From positions 62,001-126,000 of the forward strand of contig SJRY01000235.1 in NCBI GenBank assembly GCA_011319805.1: 64,000 bases of DNA, written 5' to 3'. A program made the position numbers and the translations under genes. Positions 46,276-56,973 of the stretch are shown here, one piece after another. Each line of letters opens with the position of its first letter. Position 1 is the stretch's first letter. The notes under the pieces were generated by a model that was not told the DNA's origin, did not search any database, and was given only the letters and a program-made list of their open reading frames with translations. Source of the DNA: Macrocybe gigantea. Its lineage: Eukaryota > Basidiomycota > Agaricomycetes > Agaricales > Callistosporiaceae.

Positions 46276-49200
46276 ATGGACTTTTTCACCGCCGTCCGCG
46301 CCAGCGACCAACAGTCAAGGCCAGCTCCCGACACCGCCGACGACGTCGACAGCTTCGCCCACGCCATCGCCACTCGATATGGCTCTGCCACGTCCCCACC
46401 CATCCTCCTCACCGCTCGCTTCTCACCCCCAAGCCGGATGACGTCCTCCTCCCCACCCATCTCTCCCGCCGCCGCCACTGCCTCTGCCGAGACGCTCAAC
46501 CTGCCCTCGTCCCGATGGCCAACATGAACCTTGGTTCCAAACTGCTCCCGAGCACCTCCTCCAACTTCACCGCAGTCCGACCCTCTGCGCTCCCTGAATA
46601 CATTCAGGACCCCACCACCCTCATTCTCGACATCCGCCCACATGCCGCATACTCTGACGCCCGTATACCCACCGCCCTCTCGTTCTCTGTCCCTGCTACG
46701 CTCCTCAAACGACCGCTTTTTTCCCTCCAGCGCCTCGCGGCAATGCTTCCCTCGCGCTCCGCCAGAGCCAAGTTCTCGGAATGGCGACAGGCCTCACGCA
46801 TTGTCGTTTATGACGCTGACGCAGTAGCTATTCCTGATTCCTCTAATATCAAGGGTTTGCTTCGGAAGTTCAGCAACGACAATTTCAAAGGCGATCTATG
46901 CTGGCTACAGGGCGGCTTCCAAGCCGTATGGAAGGAGCGACGAGACCTCGTGACGACCCATCCCCAACCCCGGACACGGAGCCAGATGACGACAATGACG
47001 AACCTCGCTCGTTGTCCGCTCCGTCGTCTTTGTACCCGTCCAACTCCCACCCCGTGCTCCGAACAAAACATCTCCCGAGGTCCGCCTTCTCTGTATCGTC
47101 CACGGTTTCCCATCAACAGCATCTCACCGCGTCCCCCACACGTGCCAAACCCCCGTCCATGTCTCTTTCGATGTCTATGCCCTCGGACCCTTCTAATCTT
47201 CACGTTTCATCGTCAGCTGACAAACACGCATTTAACCCTTTCTTTGACGCGGTCCGGCAGAACGTGGAACTCTCCCAAGGCATCACGGAACGCATTCCGC
47301 TGAGATTACCTGCTAGAGTCAGGAGGAGAATCGATGACCTGCCTTTTGATTGGATCAAGCAAATCGCTTTACGTGCGGATGCGGCACCGAGGTACCAGCA
47401 CCACCGACGAAACGATTTCAGAGCCTCACCCGCCCCGTCTTCTCCATGCTGTTCTTCCTGCTCCTTCGTGTCTTCCGAGTCTGACGTCGAGTCCATTTCC
47501 ACGTCAGATGACGACAATTTGCCGCTGCCAAATCCCGTTGATGTCGCAGAAGGCACAGAAGCCCTAGCCGCACAGTTCTACCGCATCGAACTGGCTGAGC
47601 AGCGGAGACTTATGGGCATTATGGAGCATCATTCGAAGGAGAGTGGGTTTTTGGACGCTTCCAATCTAAGGCCAGCAAATACTGTCACATTTCCCTTCAG
47701 TATCACTGCTGGTGTGGAAAAAGGCACCAAGAATCGGTCTGTTTGCAACGCATAAATACATTCATGCCAACCGAGTACTGACGTAGCATGTTTGCCTCCC
47801 AGCTACCGTCATATTTGGCCATTTGAACATGCCCGTGTGCGACTTTACAAAAAAGAAAGATCCCTCAAGACATTAACCGTATCCCAAGAAAGCGATTGGG
47901 ATGGCGATGACGACTACGTCAATGCTTCTTACGTGCAGCCTCTAGGTACTAAGCGACGGTACATCGCCACCCAAGGTCCTCTACCTGCCACTTTCGATGA
48001 TTTTTGGAGGTACTGCCCTTGTTTTGAAATGTCTCGACGGTCCATTTGCTGATTGCAAGTGCTCTTCAGGCTTTGTTGGGAGCAAAATGTTCATGTGATC
48101 GTCATGCTTACCCGCGAGGTGGAAGGTGCGATGGTTAAATGCGGTGCCTACTGGGTCGACGACGAAAACAATGGCACTGGGACATCGAAGCAGTTTGGGC
48201 CTCTAACCCTCAAGTTGGTCAGCAAAGTCGGATTGCCAGGCGATGTGGACTTGCTGCAAGGGGATCGAGCAAAGAGTCTGGGTTTGCAGCCTCAGGGTAG
48301 TGCTGGTGGTCAGGACTCGTTCTTCAATTTCCCTGTGATGTCGGGCCCGCCACAGCGGAGCAAGCAACGCAAGAAAAACAGAGTTAGAGACGAACCTGTT
48401 ACGACCATCAAGCGGACGTTTGAGCTCACCCACAAACGATACTATATGGGTCCCGCAAGGTCGTCCATCTGCAGTACCTAGAGTGGCCCGATATGAACGT
48501 CCCGGACGATGCTAGGGGTATTCTTCAACTGATTCGGGAAGTCGAGAGAGGCGTTGAGGAGACCTGGTCAGCCGATGACGACAAGCGACAGCGCCATGGG
48601 AGCGTGAGCGGAAACAATAAGACGAGCAGCGATCTCTGCAGCGGGTCGTTGAATGATGTGGATGAGGAAAGCGGGATAGCTCTACATGCCCTTGGAGCCA
48701 AAGAGCGAAGACCTGTATTGCTGCACTGCAGTGCTGGTGTTGGGCGGACAGGAGGTTTCATCGCCGTTGATGCCATCCTCGATGCCATTAGAAGAGAGAT
48801 GCAATCGGAGAATCCCAATTTGGACGCGGTTGATATGGACGTTCACGATGCTAAAGACCAATGGCCCGTACAAGATGATGGGAGTTTCGTCATGACCACT
48901 GTCCCTATACCCGTTTCCGCCACCTCGAGTCACCTAACCACTAGACCAAGGTCGACAAGCAGCAAAAGCGACGAATTGGTCATGCATGTGCCAGCCGTTG
49001 TCGTTCCGCCGGAGAATAATTATTCGCAGCGCATAGATGGTGATGATGGTCTCAATAGACAATGGCCAGAGGATGTGTCCGACCGTTTAAGTCCAAAGTC
49101 TGAACACAAGCTTTTGTCTTCCGGCTCGTCGTCTGCTCTAGGCACAAGGTCGAGCTTCCCGTTCGTGTCAGATTCAGAAAACCTGGCGAGTGCTGTCGGG

Positions 49201-50154
49201 CTGCCCAGTGATGACTCTGCCGAAGCTCCTTCGCGATCTCTATCACCTTCCGCAGACGAGAGCGGATTTAGCGGTGGCCCATTGTCTTCCATAGAAGGCT
49301 CCAATGACGGTCATCGAGGGAATGCCAAGGAGTCGATTGACCGGTTCGATCGGCACAACTCGAACTATACCACGTCGCCCATTTCGCAGCCTCCGTTGGA
49401 TAAGACCGATCAGCGAACCATCTATGCTGGCTACAAGGAGCCACGGCAGCTGCACGGCATTCGGTCACCGGCTACGTTGAGCAACTTCAAGGAACCCGTA
49501 CTGGAGGTTGTTCAGGACATGAGAGAGCAGCGCATGAGTCTCTGTCAATCTCTGCGTCAATATGTGTTTGTGCATGCTGCGATTGTCGAAGGGGCATTGA
49601 TGATAGTGGACGAAGAAAGAAAGAACCAGTCGATTCAGGGAGCGCATAGTCCTTCTAACCCAGAACCAAACCTTGTTGGTACAATCGATAGCCGCGCAAT
49701 ATCGCCCTTACCTTCCTTGACACCGTCTTCTCATGCCGCGAAGTCCGCATATAAGCCATCCTCGAGGCCGAGACCCAAGCCACCGCTAAGGTCAGTCCTG
49801 AGCGACGGTGGCGCCATACTGTCGCAGTTGTCGACCGGCAAGAGATTGGCCAGTCCCACCGAGCTTCCGAAAGAAGGAAAAACTGGAGAAGTACTGCTGT
49901 CCAAGCGTCCGAGCATCAAGCGGAAGGGCAAGCAGCATCGGCACTATGGGCATGGTCACAGTGACGGCCAATATCATCACTCCGCCCGTCACCACCAACA
50001 TGTTCAGCAACATGCCAGGACGCTCAGCGTACAGATGGAAGAATTTGACGGATCGAACACCCTCGCGAAAAACACTGGGCCGATGTCCATAACAGATAGA
50101 ACGACGCTCATTAACCATTCACGGGATGCCGCATCAGAGCCAATGGTATTATGA
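46276..50154 (+). CDS. rhodanese-PTP tyrosine phosphatase (Pyp1/Ptp3-like)
   Basis: Fungal MAP-kinase phosphatase architecture. A rhodanese-like domain ([37 protein letters not shown]) without an evident catalytic Cys is followed by a Ser-rich linker and a classical PTP domain: [61 protein letters not shown], and the P-loop [13 protein letters not shown], with the nucleophile Cys codon at 48727-48729. A 300-residue insert rich in Ser, Asp and Pro follows, and the last PTP helices ([20 protein letters not shown]) appear only at 49520-49590. This insert is unusually long. Three frame breaks, at CCC 46511-46513, CC 46946-46947 and CCC 48452-48454, each need one extra C. Introns at 47737 and 48009 restore motifs exactly. 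Confidence 0.9.
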
Positions 50155-51837
50155 CCTTCGATGATTGTTACCCCCTTCCGACATACTCTGTGCCTTCATT
50201 CCCTTCGCTTAATTCCTACTTTTCTGTTTGTATTGCTCTCCATCTGGACTACATATCTCTGGATCCGATTTGTGTATTTTTTTAAATCGTTGGTCGCAAT
50301 TCCCAAATTTTCGATGCCATACGTTTTGTTCCAGAATTCCTTTGCCGTGTCGTTGTCCCTTTTAACCTTGCCGTCTCTTCAGCTCACAAGTTGTCGCTCT
50401 TTATTCTGTTTCTCTCCGCCACGAGTGTTGGATTGTCCCTTATCGATTGTTTGCAAAAAGGTGCGGTTTCAATGACCTCTTTTCTTCTTGGAGTGCCTGA
50501 CATGTCATGACAAGATCATGCGCACTATTCATGTATCGACTATCGTTCAAATTTCCTCCTGAGATAGCCATTCAGGGAGCGCATTCATATCAGTAGTTGA
50601 GTTCGCTAATTGGCTATCAGCGTATAACTGAGAGCATCCGAGTCGCAAAGTCTACACAGAACTATGCAATTAAGATATAAGAGGTTCCGCGGCCCCGTCG
50701 ATGCCCGAGCCAATTTCTTCGAGTACAAGGTATCCGCCTGCTTCGGTGCCATCGTGAGCTGCTAAGGCCTACCTACCTACGAGAGGCGAGACATTTCTAC
50801 TTTAACATGTCGCAGCCCCGAAAGTGTCGCCTCGTTTCAAGGTTCTTTCTGCATGCGTTCGATGAGTTTCTATCACTGATACTAGACCTCGAAGAGTGCC
50901 TCCGACAATTCCTTACATAGGACGACGGAAGTCGTTTCGGGCGATCGCAAATCACGTCGGATTTCTGGGTGACCGATGATTGCCTCTCTCTTCGTAGTCC
51001 AGAACCTTAGACTCGATGCCCGAGAGGTGAGCTTGACGTGGACTGGGCTGGACTGATAAATCGAGCCTCCATTTCATGTGCGATGAGCTGTGAGAGCAGA
51101 TGATTGTTTTCGCATGAATGAGTTGAAATGGAAAGACCAGGATGATGGCCGCAACCTGTGTGTAGACATATCTGCGACTCTGTAGGGTGTCGCAGTGCTT
51201 GAAGTGAATTGCTGACTCGCAGTCCACACGATGATGGGACTCTTTGACTGTGGAACGTGCCGACGTAAGAATGACCGTCGTAAGTTGCGCTTTTGCAGTA
51301 ATCATTTGAATTGGCACGGAAAGACAGGACATTGATGTCGATGCAAACTGAAAACGCTGAGCGACAAGTGCTGTAATCTCCTGGAAACTATTCCAAATAC
51401 AGTGTCGAGTGCATTTTCCGACGCCAGCCGTCGCACGTCAAAATCGTTGTCGGACAAGGTTCAGTTGAGCAAATGTGTGAGACCCAGCTGGATGAGATGG
51501 GCGAGTCCGTCACAAACTGTTCAATAACGAGACGACTTCGTGCTACAGCCTTTGCGGCCAGGTTTTGAGGCCAATGGCCTACATTTCGACCGCCAGGACT
51601 CCTCATCCGACATGTCTGTCGGTCAACCAAAAATAGCTCTGTCATCTCCAAGCAGGAACCTGTCCATCATCGACTCGGATATCATTATGGCTATGCAAAG
51701 ACATTAATTCCAGTCATTTAAACCGCAAGGCACTTGTTCTACAACAGCCCTTTCAGTCCGTGACAAGCGCATTGATACGCCACTCGCCATAAAATGCTCC
51801 AAGATCGTCCGCCCACCCACCCGGTCGCGTTCCCTAA
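50155..51837. other. gene-poor 1.7-kb stretch
   Basis: The longest region without a recognisable gene. T-rich up to about 50500 (3' UTR of the phosphatase gene). Several frames of 75-125 codons lie on the minus strand (50952-51332, 51388-51651) and one of 37 codons with its own ATG on the plus strand (50807-50920), but none has a family feature. A non-coding RNA or a fast-evolving gene cannot be ruled out. Confidence 0.45.
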
Positions 51838-54302
51838 ATGCAGAAGCCAGTTAATCCTGATTCGCGCCCGCTGCCGCCAGGTTGGGACCAACATTACGAT
51901 TCGTCGTGAGTTTGAGTGAATTCTGTATTGGTTCCTTTGCATATTGAACGCCGTGTCTTTCAACTATCGCAGAAAAGGACTATGGCAAGGCTGCAAGCAC
52001 AATCTGTCGTATCTGACTGTCTAACTCTCAAAACAGGTATTATGTGAATCTGAGCGCAAGCCCTCCTCGGATTTCGACGACACATCCCCTGGGACCTATC
52101 GAACAGCCCACAGATGATCTCCCTCCCGTGCTGCCAGAGTATTCTTTGGAGGCGCAGGCTTGTATGGAGCCAGCTCCGCCTTCATTTTCTGACGTTCCGT
52201 CATCGCAAACCGCCTATCCGAGTCCTGAAATGAGCCCTCCGGGCCATCCTCACACTCCTCCCCACCTACGTTCTCCTTCGAGCCATACGCACCCGCCTTC
52301 TTTGACTTACATCTTCCCTCCTCCTCTGTCACCTGTGGATACGTCAATTTCGCCGCCTTCAAACCCACCTGCGCCCGCGATGCATGTTCCTTCTCACCCG
52401 CCTTACCCGACCCCTCCTCCCGTAGAATTGACTTACTCAAATGCGTCCAGCTATCCACCTGATACCACAAGCCCTCCTTTTCCCGGTACTCCTCGAAGCT
52501 CATCAGCCTCTGGCCCCTCTCAGTCGCTACCTATAGCCAACAGAACCACGGCTTCTCCACAGTCTGTACAGCCAAGGAGTTCAGGCATGACATTTGCCCA
52601 GCAACTTTACGCTAGTTCGTCGATAAAAACCGACTCTGCTTATCAGGTACCATCTGCCATATCTGCAACCCAGGCTCCACATTCTCAAACGTCCATGCCA
52701 ACACCGTCAACTGCACCTCATCACAACAAACAGACCACATGGCCCGTATTACCAACTCCTCATCCAGCGACGTCAAATCCCTCTCCAATGACTCGCGCAG
52801 TTCCTACTGCTCCAGACCTTTATCATTCCAGTGTGATATCCTCTCAACCTCACCTTTCGAAGCATAAAAACAATGGCCACATCGCGACACCGAAGGATCA
52901 TTTGCAGCCTCACAGTGACGGTCCCCACAGAAGCCTCTCGTTTCAACCTTCCTACGCATCTCATTCTACAAACAATGCCAGGCCTCATAGAGCATCGACT
53001 TTCTCGACGGCTGCGACTGGCCCCAAGGAAGTTCGCTCCATCGTCACAACGGCCCGTCCAGCTCAGACCCAGACCTCTTTGCCTCATATGCCGGACGCGA
53101 CGCTTTCTCTACGAACGGTGGCTACCCCTCCTTCTCACTTGGCGCGGCCGACTGTCGCGCACGCGCCCGTACCGACATACCCGACGTTGTCTGCCGATAC
53201 ACCCTCCTCTGCCGTCGCGCAGCTAACTCGCGCAGCCATATACAATGCACCTTTGCCGCCTCTCCCCACCCAACAGTCCCCAGTGACGTCTTCCCAGACA
53301 AACCAGACCTTTGCGGTGCAGACCACCGTCGGGCTAGCTCAACAGCAAGCGTTTGCCGCGCAGAACGCAGTTGGAGGGCAGGCACCCTCGACTGCGACTC
53401 AGCTGGGGCAGCAAACGGGCACCATCCTGAAGCAGGTCGGCAAAAACGCGCTCAACTTCGCTGGTGGCGCTCTTGCCGCCAGCCTTGGGATTCAGACCAG
53501 CGCATTTGGAAAGAGCGGTGCCGTCGGCGGTGCGATCGTCAACGGTTCGGCGGACGGTGATGTCGTTGCTTCCTTGGCGAACAGCTTGTCGAACATGAGT
53601 GCCCAAGACTCAAATGTGGATTCCTCGCAGTTGCAAGTGGCACTGCAGGGACAGCCAGCTGTCGATTATCAGGCTCTCATCAATTCATTCATGCAGCAAC
53701 AACAACAGCAACAGCAGCAACAAACGCAGGCCGTCGCCGTCGACTACCAGGCTATCATTGCGCAACTCCAACAGCCTCAACAAGCTGCCGCGACTCAGCT
53801 GGCTGCATTGCAACAACAACAACGGCAGCAACAACAGCTTCAACAGCCGCAACAAGTTGTCCAAAGCGTTTCTGCTGTCAATCCGATGGCGACCTACAAT
53901 GCACAGCTGCAGGCGACGCAGCAACAGTACCAGGCCGCTCTACAGGCACAAGCACAGCAGATGAACGCTGTCGTCTCACAGCAGCAAGCGCTTCTGCAAC
54001 AACAGCAATTGCGACTGCAGCAGCAGCGCATTCAGCAAGCGCAAGCCGTAGGTGGGCGACGACCACAGCAACCGGCCGCAGGTACTGTTGGACAGCAGCA
54101 GCAGTCGGGTTTGAACACGTTCCTCTCTGGCGTCGGGAACGTCCTCTCCGCATTCGCGGATGCTTCGGGCAACGGCAATGACGCCGGAAATGGCGGAGAC
54201 GGCGGTGCCGGTGCCGGCGATCCTTCCGAGACGGTCGGTTTAGTCGACTTTTTCAACAATCTAGGTCAAGAGGTTTCGGCAGATTCATCAGACTCCTATT
54301 AA
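51838..54302 (+). CDS. WW-domain protein with poly-Gln region
   Basis: ATG 51838 opens a short first exon (MQKPVNPDSRPLPPGWDQHY) that splices through a GTGAGT...AAAACAG intron into YYVNLSASPPRISTTHPLG, forming one WW domain. The usual second Trp is replaced (ISTTHP). Most of the 780-residue protein is low complexity: a Pro/Ser/Thr-rich part (about 52080-53300) with many PP motifs, an Ala/Gly-rich hydrophobic patch (NALNFAGGALAASLGI), long Gln tracts, and a Gly/Asp-rich acidic C-terminus. No signal peptide. WW domains bind PPxY-type ligands; with so many prolines it might bind itself or relatives. Function unknown. The second exon is open to the stop with no break. Confidence 0.8.
53691..54054 (+). 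repeat. Gln-rich CAG/CAA repeat stretch
   Basis: Mixed CAG and CAA codons in runs of up to nine, interrupted by Leu, Ala and Val. The mixing of the two codons argues against simple slippage of a pure repeat and for selection on the glutamines. Confidence 0.75.
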
Positions 54303-54568
54303 CAGCGTGTCGAGTTCAGATCTGGAGCAGGCTAGTTAGGTGTATCGTATGTGCTAGAATGTCGCTTTGTCGGTCTCGAATGCCGCAGTGTCCACTATTT
54401 AATTTAAAATCTATATCGAGCGACAACAGTTGTAATGAAGAATGGGGAGTCAGATGGTACGTGACGTGCTTTGTGCAATGGTGCGCACCAGAAGAAGGGT
54501 AATATACAAAGTTTGTGGTGCACCTCTTTGACGAAAGTGGGCTGATAGTATAAATGAAATCTACGAAA

Positions 54569-55310
54569 CTATGATGATCCAACCGTGAATGACTCTCCGC
54601 ATCCACAAGCGTCCTTAATGTTAGGGTTCTTGAACGTGAACTTGGCACTGCGACGACGTGATGAGTGTATTGCCTCAAGAACAGATAAACGACATGCACG
54701 GACCTGAGAGCATCTTCCGTCCAGTCCATCTCGCTTCCAATTATGGAAAACAAGGCCTTGCTGTCAATGAGCACCCGGACTCCATCCTGTTCGACAACCT
54801 CGTCAAACTTCCCCGGCTTGTCCACATATTCTAGGTGGTAGGAGAGGCCCGCACAGCCCTTGTTCCGCACGCCTATACGGATGAGCTGTGGGTGGGGACC
54901 GTTCAGTAGATTTCGCAGACGCGAGACGGCTTTTGGCGTCTAATATGTGCAAAATTAGTTAGCGCAGGCGGCGGTGACGGCGAATAAACAGAAACGTACC
55001 ATAGACAAAGCCGCTTTCGTCGATCGTATCTTTGGTCTAGGTTTTTCTATCTTTGGGGCCGGTGGAGGACGTGCAGCGACTTGAGGAGCAGCTGCGTCTG
55101 ATGGGATAGATGCAGGAGAAGTTGGAGCGATCGCCGGAGATGTTTCGCCAAGAGTTGGTGGGTGTAACAATCAGGCCGAGAACGTGTTGCAGACATCATT
55201 GCGCGTCTGACCGGAACAAGGGTGGTCGAGCAGCACGGATATAAGAAAGGGAGGGAGGAGTAGCGAGCTGCATGTTGGAGGCGGGACAGACGGTATATCG
55301 AGGAGGACAT
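54569..55310 (-). CDS. ISA1: mitochondrial IscA-type Fe-S assembly protein
   Basis: A-type carrier needed to make [4Fe-4S] clusters in mitochondria. A basic, Ser/Arg-rich presequence (MSSSIYRLSRLQHAARYSS) is followed by a Pro/Ala-rich stretch, then TPKAVSRLRNLLNGP, IRIGVRNKGCAGLSYHLEY, DEVVEQDGVRVLIDSKAL and SAKFTFKNPNIKDACGCGESF; the three conserved Cys (GCAG, CGCGE) are all present. Introns after ALSM (GTACGT) and in the Ser codon before AKFTF. In the presequence the frame changes near 55166-55167; one extra base in this AA pair (T on the coding strand) joins RPDC to LHPPTLGE. Less certain than the other frame breaks because the presequence is not conserved. GET3 starts its 3' end only 109 bp away on the same strand. 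Confidence 0.9.
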
Positions 55311-55419
55311 GAATAAAAAGTCGACTCTGGCCCGCGTTCCGACTCCGAGTTAAGCTGACATACTTTGCTTGTCTTTGTTTTGTTTTTTTAAGCAACCAAT
55401 CAGAATGCGTGGATTTCTA

Positions 55420-56847
55420 TCAATCTTGAGGTGGTACATAAGGCTCAACCAGCATCTTGCTAAACTCCTTCAGTTTCTCCGGTCCTCTGACTTCCTCCGT
55501 TAGCAGTGGCAGCTGAACAATGTGGAAGAATTCGTCATAAAGTTCATGGGCCTCCGCCAGATACTTTTGCTGCATCTTATGTCTCACGCTGCAGTGTTCA
55601 CATTTTGAAACTAAGCAGACCGATGAGTCTACAAAGTCCGGAACGTGGGCAGAATACGTACATTTCTTTGGGAACAGAAGCTGGTTTACCACAATATTAT
55701 GGGTGTCAATTTCGTATGAAGTCAGTTCTTGAACAAGCCGTTCCGTCTCGTACAGGGATAGGAACTCGGATATGCAGACGCAAACGAACGTTGTCTTTTC
55801 CTGTTCACGTCGAGTAGGAAAGATAGAAACTTCTTCGGCTTAAAAATTCGCGCTTACCGGATCTTTGAATTGGGTATTGACTTCTGTGATAACAGCACGC
55901 ATGGCTTCTAGTTTGGCGAACATGTCTTCCTGCGATCCAGCTTCGCCGCCCATCATGCTAGACATCTACATTCAAAAATATTATGTTTTGCAAGAAAGCT
56001 CACAGAAATCACAGCAATCTTACCTGGCTGATCATAGGTCCAAACCGTGAACCCAACGTGCTCAGCTTTCCCAAGGCCTTCTCCAACACGGTAGGGAATG
56101 ACAAAAAACGTAGGGTGTGGCCTGTAGGAGCAGTGTCGAAGACAATCACAGAATATTCCATCGACTTGACATGCCTGAATTAAAAGTGTCAAAGAAACAC
56201 CCACTCTGCACAACGATAAGATGCAGCCTACTTCATGATCTCCGCGAAACTCATGGCTTCATCAACACCCGGGATAGCGAAGGCAAGATCTTGCATCATA
56301 GAACCCATCATTCCGTTCGAATCCGCTAATGCTCGCCGCTCAGCCCCAAATCAAACGAACACGCCAGTCGACGAGATGCACGTACACTGCTCGACCATTT
56401 CTTGAATAGCACTTGTGGGATCAATCTCCATCGCAAATAGGTTGTCAAAGCCGTTGACCTTTGTCGCATCTTTAGAGAACTTCTGGCCGAAAGCGTCGGA
56501 GAGATTGTGCGCCGGATCGGTGGACTTTCGCGCTTTTGTCAAGCCTAGGATCACGATAAAACTTGCACAGTAACATACTATTAGCAGTACGGATTTGCGG
56601 CACTTGGCAAGTTGAATAGCGAGGGAGCACGAGGTGGTCGTTTTGCCTGCGCGAATAGCATTTCAGTATATCACCTGCTGACCGCGAGCGTGCCTCTAGA
56701 CTTGCCGACACCGCCCTTTCCACCTGCGGGAGTTGTCAGAGTATGCCAATATCAAGAAGATGTGCGTGACATGCCACAAAAAATCCATTTCAACGATGTC
56801 TGGTCCAATATATTCTGCAAAGTCGGTGGGAGTGTTTCCGTGGTCAT
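55420..56847 (-). CDS. GET3: GET3 ATPase for tail-anchored protein insertion
   Basis: ArsA-like ATPase that carries tail-anchored proteins to the ER receptor Get1/2. Exon 1 (56847-56775) reads [20 protein letters not shown], then WIFCG. Exon 2 (56723-56706) is only 18 bp and encodes the core of the deviant Walker A, GGKGGVG. Exon 3 starts at 56646 with [18 protein letters not shown]. Next come [16 protein letters not shown] (switch I), [37 protein letters not shown] (switch II), the methionine-rich groove segment [12 protein letters not shown], and the zinc motif [17 protein letters not shown]. Both introns beside exon 2 appear to have GC donors. The stop at 55420 follows VEPYVPPQD. Divergent from SRP68 over about 126 bp. 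Confidence 0.95.
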
Positions 56848-56973
56848 CTTGAATGCGAATTAGAGAGAAGCGAAAGAAAGTGGGATTGTGTCTCTCGGGC
56901 AAGGGTTGATGATGACTGATTGGCGACAGGGCTGACGCGCGTCAATTCATTTTGTTCAGCAACTCCTTCCTTT
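56848..56973. promoter_or_regulatory. GET3/SRP68 divergent promoter
   Basis: About 126 bp between the GET3 ATG and the likely SRP68 start. Contains ACGCGCGTC near 56935. If SRP68 begins further downstream, the region is longer. Confidence 0.45.

Noticed and set aside
46266..46530. Start of the phosphatase at ATG 46266
   Set aside because: That frame gives an Arg/His-rich, unlikely N-terminus; ATG 46276 gives a normal one that joins the rhodanese domain with one added C.
46276..50154. Phosphatase gene as a pseudogene because of three frame breaks
   Set aside because: Catalytic motifs are intact on both sides of each break, and the breaks match the pattern found in essential genes of the window.
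50161..50475. Hydrophobic 104-codon frame after the phosphatase stop
   Set aside because: T-rich 3' UTR sequence reads as Leu/Phe; no homology and no promoter spacing.
56706..56778. GT donor four bases earlier for GET3 intron 1
   Set aside because: It also keeps frame but deletes one Gly of the nearly invariant [10 protein letters not shown] spacing, so the GC donor is preferred; not fully excluded.
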